Below, piece by piece: positions 56,386 to 64,000 of a stretch of 64,000 nt of DNA. The stretch is from positions 30,048,944-30,112,943 of the forward strand of contig JAJKFL010000330.1 of NCBI GenBank assembly GCA_021186555.1, in the 5' to 3' direction. Under the pieces are notes generated by a model. That model worked only from the letters and a program-made list of their open reading frames with translations, made no database searches and was not told where the DNA came from. The stretch is from Reticulitermes speratus (taxonomy: Eukaryota > Arthropoda > Insecta > Blattodea > Rhinotermitidae). The first letter of the stretch is position 1. Each line of letters opens with the position of its first letter. Both the position numbers and the translations under genes were made by a program.

Positions 56386-57274
56386 GCTAAGGCCGGCACT
56401 GTGTGCAGTTATGACCAATAAGTATAAACACAGTGGATTAAAATGACTTGACCGTCCGAGAGAATTCCAGCATGTAAAGATACGAACGCGCCTCAGTGTT
56501 ACTTTATAGAGCAATTCGTGTATCGTGTGGTTACGTGTGTGACACATGCTGCTTCCTGATAAGAGATGTGAAGTACTGCCCTTACATAACCGCGTGGGTG
56601 TGTCACGTGCAGTGGGCTTAGCTACAGGCGTAACAGTGGGCGTGCGAATTAGCTCACATGGTGTGGGAGTCGTCTGCCGATGCAATAGAGTAAGCAGACC
56701 GGACTACTCGTCGGGTGCACGACGCCCACCGGCAGCGTCTCTTCGAACCTGAAATACGTTGCCGCATCCGATGGCACTGAACTCTATGACAGTCACCGTT
56801 AGCGATATGTGTAAACAATAGGGTCTACAGCAGTGGTCTGAAATTCAAATAAAGGCCTGGCCAAACGGATAATATTGAAATTTCAGGCGAGTCGCACGTC
56901 ATTTTAAACAGTAAAATTATACACACCATTAAGACCACTTCGTTCTTCTAGTAATGAAAACGTATTAGTTGTATAATTTAAAGTTTTGTTGCATTACAAA
57001 ACAGTTGTTAATGACCGTCAACACAACTCACTGTATTAATTATATACGTATGTGGCTACATGTTTCGATGATTACATGGTTATCTTCAGGCAGTTGGAAT
57101 ACATAAAAACCAAAATTACATTTACGAACATCATTTTATGGGGTTAGATTAAGCGTCAATTTTTTTGTGTTACACAGTGCCTGTCAATAAATATTTTTTG
57201 AAACAAATGTATGTGAATGCAATATCAATACCAATAAATGCACAATAGTATTTTGATGTAGTTTTATTACAGGG

Positions 57275-57322
57275 TATCCTCCAACATGTTTCGGCCACTT
57301 CATGTGTCCATCTTCAGGGATG
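57275..57322 (-). ncRNA. Hammerhead-ribozyme-like motif, reverse
   Basis: The minus strand reads ATCCCTGAAGA, T, GGACAC-loop-GTGGCC, GAAACATGTTGGAGGAT. Helix II has one mismatch; helix I TCC/GGA. Confidence 0.55.
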
Positions 57323-57580
57323 TATAATAAAACTACATCAAAATACTATTGTGCATTTGTTGGTATTGATATTGTATTCATTTGATTAATACACGGAATA
57401 AGGACCATATAAAGAATATATATATTTATTATATATAATATAATTATTATATATATATTATAATATATATATAGCATTTAGTATTTATTGACACGCACTG
57501 TGTAACACCAAAGATTGAGATCTCAATCTCACCCCGCAAAATGATGTTTGCAAATGTAACTTTGGTTTTTATGTACTCGA

Positions 57581-57624
57581 ACGGCCTGAAGATGACCATA
57601 TAATGGTTGAAACATGTAGCCGCG
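57581..57624 (+). ncRNA. Hammerhead-ribozyme-like motif, well formed
   Basis: Helix I CGGC (57582-57585) with GCCG (57619-57622); CTGAAGA 57586-57592; extra T; helix II ACCAT (57595-57599) with ATGGT (57603-57607) plus a G-T pair; GAA 57609-57611; ACATGT 57612-57617; A57618 at the cleavage position. A reverse partner lies at 57055-57103. Confidence 0.68.
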
Positions 57625-57723
57625 TATGTATATAATAATTTAATTAATATAATTAGTTGTGCTGTTTTTAATTAACCATTTTGTAATATGCGCGAAACGA
57701 CGGCATGCCCAAGATAAAGAAAA

Positions 57724-58760
57724 ACTTTGTTGCATTGTTCTGTGCTGACGTATGTTGCACGTCACCATCCTGTTGCATTGTTCCGTGTTGACGTATGTTA
57801 CACGTCACCATCCTGTTGCATTGTTCTGTGCTGACGTATGTTACACGTCACCATCCTGTTGCATTGTTCTGTGCTGACGTATGTTGCACGTCACCATCCT
57901 GTTGCATTGTTCTGTGCTGACGTATGTTGCACGTCACCATCCTGTTGCATTGTTCTGTGCTGACGTATGTTGCACGTCACCATCCTGTTGCATTGTTCTG
58001 TGCTGACGTATGTTACACGTCACCATCCTGTTGCATTGTTCTGTGCTGACGTATGTTGCACGTCACCATCCTGTTGCATTGTTCTGTGCTGACGTATGTT
58101 GCACGTCACCATCCTGTTGCATTGTTCTGTGCTGACGTATGTTGCACGTCACCATCCTGTTGCATTGTTCTGTGCTGACGTATGTTGCACGTCACCATCC
58201 TGTTGCATTGTTCTGTGCTGACGTATGTTGCACGTCACCATCCTGTTGCATTGTTCTGTGCTGACGTATGTTGCACGTCACCATCCTGTTGCATTGTTCT
58301 GTGCTGACGTATGTTGCACGTCACCATTCTGTTGCATTGTTCTGTGCTGACGTATGTTGCACGTCACCATCCTGTTGCATTGTTCTGTGCTGACGTATGT
58401 TGCACGTCACCATCCTGTTGCATTGTTCTGTGCTGACGTATGTTGCACGTCACCATCCTGTTGCATTGTTCTGTGCTCACGTATGTTGCACGTCACCATC
58501 CTGTTGCATTGTTCTGTGCTGACGTATGTTGCACGTCACCATCCTGTTGCATTGTTCTGTGCTCACGTATGTTGCACGTCACCATCCTGTTGCATTGTTC
58601 TGTGCTGACGTATGTTGCACGTCACCATCCTGTTGCATTGTTCTGTGCTGACGTATGTTGCACGTCACCATCCTGTTGCATTGTTCTGTGCTGACGTATG
58701 TTGCACGTCACCATCCTGTTGCATTGTTCTGTGCTCACGTATGTTGCACGTCAGCATCCT
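57724..58760. repeat. Minisatellite, 43-bp unit, about 24 copies
   Basis: Unit ttgcattgttctgtgctgac + gtatgttgcacgtcaccatc + ctg. Early units have 'gttaca' and later ones 'gttgca'; a few late units have 'gctcacgta'. Open frames of 84 codons inside it are by-products of the repeat. Confidence 0.97.
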
Positions 58761-58762
58761 GG

Positions 58763-59480
58763 GATAACACACCTCAGACATAATGCTGGTCTTAAAGCAT
58801 TTTAAATTAATTATTCGACGTCGAGGTTAGCCACATTCTGTAATTTGGGATAAGATCAGTGACAGGGCCGCAAAAAATTACCTGGGGGTCCAATGCGGCC
58901 TGCGGGCCGTATGTCTTAGACCCCTAGTCTGTACCATCCTGTACTTATCCTGTGTGCGTACGATGAATGAACCTACGACTTATAGTACGTAACAGCGTAA
59001 TGTCAAGGGTCAGATATGATGATGCCACTCTGTAAAGACCAGGTTTAGACCACATTTTTGGGTTGGATTTTCTATTTGTCTCGCTTAGAAGGACACGAAA
59101 ACAGAGACATGCACAGTATCGGCTGTAAACGCTGTACAGTTTGCTGCAGGACATTCGAAAACCACGTCCGTTAATATGAGTGTTCCTACATGTACACTGT
59201 GTGTTTGTGTTTCAGTTTTAGTTAAATCGTAGTAATTAGTTTCCGAAATCCCCGCTGATCAGCCGCTCTGCTATGCTTTATTCACATCTATTACAGCGAT
59301 TTGCACAAATAGTTTATTTTATTTCTGAATTAATATCGAGGAATTAACGGACTTTGTGCCTGTATTTGTCACCTTGTTGAAAGATGTGTTGACAATGTGT
59401 GTATAAACATTATGTTTGTTTACATAGCAATTTATCGTATTTCGTAATAAGATTTGTATTGTATTTAAAAAAAGCTAGTT
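58763..59480. other. No gene; possible right end of a hAT element
   Basis: 'ggcctgcgggccgtatgtct' followed by 'tagacccctag' (58895-58926) resembles a hAT right end. No matching target duplication was found with the possible left end at 56833. Confidence 0.35.
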
Positions 59481-59481
59481 G

Positions 59482-59660
59482 AGACATGGCTCAAGCGGTT
59501 AGTTGCTAACCTCTCACCATGGAGGTCTGGCTTCGATCCCATGCCAGTCCACGTGAGGTACATGGTGGACAAAGTGGCACTGGGACGGGTTTTCTCAGAG
59601 TCCTTCGGTATTCCTCTGTCAATGTCTTTCCACCAGTGCTTCACACTCATTCATTCATCT
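59482..59660 (+). mobile_element. SINE family 2
   Basis: Head 'gacatggctcaagcggttag', box B GCTTCGATCCC, then 'ggtggacaaagtggcactgg' and 'ccaccagtgcttcacactca'; ends at 'catagaaactggcagcgtcg'. Confidence 0.75.
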
Positions 59661-59838
59661 ATCATGGACACTGTAATCATAGAAACTGGCAGCGTCGTTA
59701 AATAGAACACTTAAAACAGTTCAGAAGGGGGCAGAACCATGTTATCGCTTCTGATTTCCATAAAGAGATCCGTGACGTGTAAATGTGTATTTGTATTTGT
59801 CGTTGTCTTTTATGTGGGTTTTTAGTGGTTTTTAGTAG

Positions 59839-60185
59839 TACACAAATAGTGGAATATATGGTATAAAATGCAACACATGCAATAAACGGTACATTGGCCA
59901 AACCGGACCAGTCTAAAGACACGATTCGCAGAACACTGCAGATATATAAAAACAAACGATCCAAAATCAGCATACGCATTACATATTTTAAATAACAGAC
60001 ACGAATATGCCCCTATACAGAATACCATGGAGCTTCTTAAAATATGTAAGAAAGGATGGCGCATGAACGCCACAGAAAACTTATACATAAAAATATATCA
60101 CCAAGAAGGCTTACTCATAAACGAGCATATTCCAGGTGAAGAGAACCCGTTATTTAGGATTATCACCCCCACCAGCCACCCTTAA
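59839..60185 (+). pseudogene. Penelope-like element GIY-YIG endonuclease relic
   Basis: In Penelope-like elements a GIY-YIG endonuclease lies C-terminal to the RT and cuts target DNA. The plus strand reads SGIYGIKCNTCNKRYIGQTG (59848-59907): GIY, the CxxC of the linker and YIG are all visible. A one-base loss near 59908 shifts the frame. The frame then runs from 59910 with LKTRFAEH, AYALHILNNRHEY, KKGWRMNATENLYIKIYHQ and LLINEHIPG to a TAA at 60183. The Glu of TENLYI sits where the conserved GIY-YIG glutamate is expected. The RT domain is missing, so this is a 5'-truncated copy. A hammerhead-like motif follows at 60665. Confidence 0.85.
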
Positions 60186-60770
60186 TACGCATGCGACTTA
60201 CTCGACACAGCTAGCTAAATACAAACCACAAGATAGCCAGTCAGTACACACCGCAACACGGGACACACACAACATAAACAGGTATGTCATTCTAATCAAA
60301 TGTGATAACGTACATAATTTACATACACTTCATATGTACAATAACAGTACATAACTACGGTTCTGACATCTGCCCATTGTTTCACAGGACATGTTTACTT
60401 AACTGACCATCCATATGTACAAAACCAAAGCCAAAACTGAAAAACTACCCAATGGTGGAAGACATAACATAAAAAAAACCACATTGTTTGATTTTACCAT
60501 TTTACTACGAAAATTGACGAACTTTTTTAAGGATTTTATATGCTGTGTTTTTATATATTTTAAATACAGACATTGTATATAACTGTAATATATATGGCAA
60601 TAAAACTGTACTAAATGTGATAGCAGACATAAACACTGGATGTGAAGTGAATGTAGTTTACGAGCCCCCTGAAGATGTCCTTGTAAAGGCCGAAACATGT
60701 GTAGGGGTTGAAGAATAAAGAATATAAAGTGAAAATATAGTGCATTTTGTTGGTGTGTAATTTGTGAAAT
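60186..60770 (+). mobile_element. Penelope-like element 3' region
   Basis: AT-rich non-coding stretch continuing from the GIY-YIG relic to the hammerhead-like motif and then to 'agtgcattttgttggtgtgt' (60740-60759), the terminal motif shared with 14351, 36792, 45013 and 57348. This ties the terminal motif and the hammerhead-like motif to a Penelope-like element. Confidence 0.65.
60665..60707 (+). ncRNA. Hammerhead-ribozyme-like motif downstream of GIY-YIG relic
   Basis: Helix I CCCC (60665-60668) with GGGG (60704-60707); CTGAAGA 60669-60675; extra T 60676; helix II G..CCTT (60677-60682) with AAGG.C (60686-60691); GAA 60692-60694; helix III ACA (60695-60697) with TGT (60700-60702); A60703 at the cleavage position. 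All three helices can close within one molecule here, unlike the two-pair helix III of most copies. Confidence 0.68.
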
Positions 60771-60834
60771 GGAAGATTAAGTTCGACTGTGTCGTAACGC
60801 TGGGACGTTGGGTAGGTCGTTCCTTATGCGTGAC

Positions 60835-61200
60835 TTCAGGCTTCCGCCGCCGTGTAAATGAGATTCTCGCTCTTCTGGGATGTTACACAGGGAAGATTGT
60901 TATTTAGTTACCGAAGTTTCGGGACAACCTATCGGTCCCGTCTTCAAGGGTCAAGCAGTAGGCCTATATTTGTCTTGAATTGCCTGATCCTTGAAGATGG
61001 GACCGATAGGTTGTCCCGAAACGTCGGTAACTAAGTACCAGTCTGATCTGCGTAACATCCCAGAAGGGCGATAATATCAAGTACTTTATTTATATTTGAA
61101 AGGTTCTAGTATCCTTCGAAACGTCGGCAACTACTCAGACACAGCGTCACGTCTCAGAAGACGAACCTTGGCAGCCCCGCTGTGAGAGCCTCAGATATCG
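60835..61200. mobile_element. Penelope-type terminal pair (type B), inverted, plus a third fragment
   Basis: 60835-60955 (-) and 60985-61080 (+) are inverted copies ('ggttgtcccgaaac' and its complement, 'ttgaagatgggaccgatagg' and its complement; 'taacatcccagaag' and 'ttctgggatgtta'). 61105-61195 (+) is a further fragment ('ccttcgaaacgtcggcaac', 'cgtctcagaagacgaacc'). Confidence 0.6.
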
Positions 61201-61424
61201 CAGTGAAGAGTTGAAGACGTGAATTCGCGACGAAATTGCTGAAATAGATGAAGTGCTGAAGTGTCACGAAAATTGCGTTGTACGCGCTTAAGATGCATAG
61301 CTTCCGAAGTAGAGCGTTTTTCACATGTCACATTCCACCGAAGCCAATAAACAGATTTTTTCCCCCGTAAATCAGTTATTTGGTATTAAAATGTGTCGTT
61401 TATATATGAAACCTGTCTGAAACG

Positions 61425-61739
61425 AGGGGCGCGCGGTGGCGCAGTTGGTTGAGGCACTACGCTACAAACCGGAACGTCGCGGGTTCGATTCCCGATGGTG
61501 TCATTGGAATTAATTCCTTGACATAATCGTTTCGGTCGCACTATGGCCCTGGGGTCGACTCAGCCTCTAACATAAATGAGTACCAGGAATATTTCCTGGG
61601 GGGTAAAGGCGGCCGGTGAGCAGGGCTGACAACCTTACCACCTTCATGTGCCGATTGTCTACAAATCTGGGAGCCTGAACCTCCTGGGCCCCTCAGGGCC
61701 TGTCTGGGCCTGTAATGGGGTTGCTTTACCTTTACCTTT
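61425..61739 (+). mobile_element. tRNA-derived SINE (family 4), complete, 14-bp target duplication
   Basis: Head cgcgcggtggcgcagttggt, box B GGGTTCGATTCCC, body with 'cgcactatggccctggggtc', 'gactcagcctctaacataaa', 'tcctggggggtaaaggcggc' and a (CTTTAC)n tail. Flanked by acctgtctgaaacg at 61411-61424 and 61740-61753, identical. Confidence 0.95.
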
Positions 61740-62250
61740 ACCTGTCTGAAACGGGAAAGCTTTAGATCAGATCTCATTGGATTACGTTATATGCAGGTTT
61801 TGCAGTTGGCGTACTGAAATTGCAGTTACATCGCTTAGATTACGTTAAATTATATTAACAGTAACACGGTTTGTAAGCTTCATGTGGCCTTTATTGTGAT
61901 TTGCAATGCATACTGCGTACATATGCCAACTTGCTTGTTGTAATATCTGAAACTGTAATCTTGTTTTGTAAGATGGTAGATTCGTTGCACTGGGTACGTG
62001 AGTCGAGTCCGTATCAACCGTCAGAGACGTAAAATCCCCGTATACGACGACGAATTACGAGTGTTGAGAGAAGGGATTAAATCATAAATCTTTAAGAGAG
62101 TCGACACGACGATTATGTGTTAAATTCTGTCAGCGATAAGTGCGCTTAAGGGGACTGTCGTAACTGCGTTACGTTTCCTGTGACTACGACGTTGTAACTG
62201 GGAAAGAATTACAAAGGCAGGTCCTGTCCTACTCTCAGAAGCGTACACGT

Positions 62251-62370
62251 AAAGGTAAAGGTAAAGGTAAAGGTTAATGAAACCAACAAACGATACTTCA
62301 ATACATGTATTGTTAGATGTCCAAAGGGATACATTTCCGGTTACTACAGGTAGCCATCTTCAGGGCCGTA
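62251..62370 (-). mobile_element. Orphan (GGTAAA)n tail and Penelope-type end
   Basis: 62251-62276 is a GGTAAA repeat, the reverse of the SINE family 3 and 4 tails. Next to it, on the minus strand, CTGAAGATGGCTACC...GTAACCGGAAATGTATCCC (about 62320-62365) has the stem-loop layout with a changed second box. Confidence 0.4.
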
Positions 62371-62639
62371 CATAAAAGAAAATAAAAAGATAATATTTCT
62401 ATCTGTAACAGTTTTCCAGTGTTACACCGGTTGCTGGTTCTCAGTCGCTTTTCGCCATATTTGCTGCCTTTCTGCGTCTTCCAAGTGTTACATTCTTCTG
62501 TTTCATCACTCTTTCCACTTCATTTCGGGGTTTTCTCTTCTTTTTATTCCTTCGGGCGACCAGTCAAAAAAGATATTATTTACAACAGCAGTTATAGTTT
62601 GAGATCTCAGACTTTGCAGTATGTAGGTAAATTTGTCTC

Positions 62640-62735
62640 GTACATGCCATGAAGGCGTAGAGGGGGAATAGAGGTAGAGCTCCACTCATTCTCGATTTCG
62701 GTGCATGAAGGAGGCGAGTGGTAAACTGCTTTATT
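62640..62735 (-). mobile_element. SINE family 3 fragment, reverse (left half)
   Basis: 'catgccatgaaggcgtagag', 'tagagctccactcattctcg' match the reverse body. The other half appears at 63045-63130, with the palindrome between them. Confidence 0.55.
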
Positions 62736-62763
62736 CTCAGAAAAAGAACCCTAATATAATGAA

Positions 62764-62991
62764 ATCTGTAGTCTTCTGGGTAATTACACGGCGTCGTGTG
62801 GTAATTATTTACCGACGTTTCGGGACAACGTGTCGGTCCCATCTTCACGGGTCAAGATTCCGAATAGGAATCTCGGTTATAAGATTCCGAGTAGGAATCT
62901 TGACCCGTGAAGATGGGACCGATACGTTGTCCCGAAACGTCGGTACATAATTACCACACGACGCCGTGTAATTACCCAGAAGACCACAGAT
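62764..62991. mobile_element. Large near-perfect palindrome, type B Penelope-type pair
   Basis: Arms of about 108 bp (62764-62872 and 62884-62991) are nearly exact inverted copies with a spacer of about 12 bp: 'atctgt.gtcttctgggtaa' with its complement at the right, 'gacgtttcgggacaacgtgt' with 'atacgttgtcccgaaacgtc'. Each arm holds GAAGATGGGACC/GTCCCGAAACGTCGG. Confidence 0.85.
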
Positions 62992-63044
62992 TTACTCAAC
63001 ATCGCGGCGGAAGCCTGAAATCAACCCCAATATACATTTGAGGA

Positions 63045-63130
63045 GAGGTTGGGCGGGCCCCAGAGCCGGTCTGGGCCTGTCTGGAGATGAGAAAGTCTGC
63101 TGCCTCGACCGGTATTCGAATTCCGGTACG
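63045..63130 (-). mobile_element. SINE family 3 fragment, reverse (right half)
   Basis: 'gagaggttgggcgggcccca', 'gagccggtctgggcctgtct', 'ccggtattcgaattccgg' (reverse of box B). Confidence 0.55.
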
Positions 63131-64000
63131 TGCAGCTACGCTACGCTACGCATGCTAAAATTGTACAAGTAGCAACGAGATATAAATGTAGAAGCGTACC
63201 AGTGTAGGCAGAGATGCACTAAATGAGTCTTTTATTTCCGAGATTTACTGTTACACAAATACACATTACAAAGTGGGTTTATACCTCATTGCCGCCCAAA
63301 AAAAAAAAAAATTGATATGGGACTATGTGAACTGCAAAGCCTTTGTGCTCATTATTTATGTATGATTTCTTTGACTGCAATTCTGTATTCCATTTTGTAC
63401 GTCGCTTTGATCTACAGTAGAACGGATTTGAAAATATAAATACTTCATACAATAACATGAGGTCTTCCATGGAATTTATATCATTTGGAGGCATATGATA
63501 AAACATTTTCATGTTCGTGGTTGAATGAAATCACTCGCCTTATCTTGATTTTGAAAAACCGTATAAATTCTTTTTTGAGACCACTAATGCTGTCTCGAAA
63601 CTGATCTACAAAGTCTATCTCTCTGAATGTCGGAGTATGAAATGTATTTATGTGTTTTGTTTGTATCTGAGGACAAACAGCGATTTTTTCCCTGTACAAA
63701 TACTGGTTGGTTTTTATAACCGAGATGGAGTGTGTTTACTGCGCGATAGAAACTGCATATACATATAACTATATGTACCGCCATGTTTAACATTCACAAA
63801 TTCTACGTTCTGCCCACACAGTGTATTTATGTGTTTTGTATGTATCTCGGGACAAACAGCGATTTTTGCTCTGTTCAAACACTGGTTGGTTTTTATAACC
63901 GAGATGGAGAGTTTTTACTGCGCGGTACGAACTGGATCTTTAAATCAGATTATGTTACGTCCTTAGTGTTAAGCAAACCAAGAATTGAATTAATAACTGG
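63131..64000. other. Unrecognised AT-rich sequence with a tandem duplication
   Basis: About 63646-63757 and 63821-63937 are two copies ('gtatttatgtgttttgt.tg', 'acaaacagcgatttttnc', 'actggttggtttttataacc', 'gagatggag'). Reverse frames at 63279-63512 and 63481-63699 are partly coherent but show no domain I recognise. Confidence 0.5.

Larger units (their letters stand above)
57020..57650. mobile_element. Fold-back element with another fold-back nested inside
   Basis: Outer arms (57055-57200 and 57480-57625) are inverted: 'aaaaccaaaattacattt' with 'aatgtaactttggttttt', and 'tgcctgtcaataaatatt' with 'agtatttattgacacgcac'. Inner fold-back at about 57228-57365: 'gcacaatagtattttgatgt' with 'acatcaaaatactattgtgc'. 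An AT-palindromic stretch lies at 57415-57476. Each level carries hammerhead-like motifs. Confidence 0.65.

Noticed and set aside
58354-58694. Two 84-codon frames with repeated cysteine-rich peptide
   Set aside because: Produced by the 43-bp minisatellite, not a gene.
56833-58926. A single 2.1-kb hAT element
   Set aside because: The two ends look hAT-like, but the flanking 8-mers (gtctacag and tctgtacc) do not match, so the link is not supported.

Overview
The window looks like repeat-rich intergenic or intronic DNA from an insect. It has tRNA-derived SINEs, RTE-type, Jockey-like and other non-LTR retrotransposons, Penelope-like elements, hAT and pogo-type MITEs, a Ty3/Gypsy remnant and many minisatellites, with essentially no conserved host exons. 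The style of the SINE and LINE families suggests a cockroach or termite (Blattodea), but that is inference; no marker gene is present. I see no intact host protein-coding gene. Nearly all short open frames here are chance frames or parts of repeats.

Layout. Positions 1-6.5 kb hold SINEs, a CGTTCGC-ended repeat and an inverted-repeat element with hammerhead-like ends. At 7.0-7.8 kb there is a 42/43-bp array, then LINE debris. At 9.76-10.59 kb a pogo-type MITE is swollen by a 49-bp minisatellite. From 12.3 to 15.1 kb an old Jockey-like LINE is split by a hAT MITE and by a Penelope-type fold-back, both with visible target duplications. At 15.27-19.07 kb sits a full-length, intact RTE-like retrotransposon (ORF of 1004 aa) between perfect 196-bp direct repeats. 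Positions 19.4-29.9 kb are mostly SINEs, fold-backs and unique DNA. At 29.9-31.2 kb there is a 22-bp satellite with two alternating unit types. 34-39.4 kb has two more RTE fragments and SINEs. From 40.0 to 44.2 kb two ~565-bp direct repeats (putative LTRs) enclose a reverse-oriented, intronless kinesin motor-domain pseudogene and a Ty3/Gypsy RT pseudogene. 44.2-45.1 kb has a hAT MITE next to a fold-back. 50-53 kb carries a SINE, a pogo MITE, a hAT MITE and LINE debris. 55.0-58.8 kb has three tandem arrays and nested fold-backs. 59.8-60.8 kb has a GIY-YIG endonuclease relic of a Penelope-like element followed by a hammerhead-like motif. 61.4-64 kb has a SINE with a 14-bp target duplication, a large palindrome and unique DNA.

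The most interesting theme is a recurrent RNA motif: CTGANGA, then a covarying stem-loop, then GAAACATGT, with flanking arms that pair. It matches the core layout of hammerhead ribozymes with a minimal helix III. It recurs more than ten times on both strands, usually as inverted pairs, and once about 480 bp downstream of a GIY-YIG (Penelope-like) reading-frame relic. Hammerhead variants associated with Penelope-like elements are known in arthropods; the extra T after CTGANGA, the inverted-pair architecture and the constant 5' cap seen here deserve testing. Second is the 196-bp duplication around the RTE element. Third is the kinesin sequence lying inside a putative LTR element.
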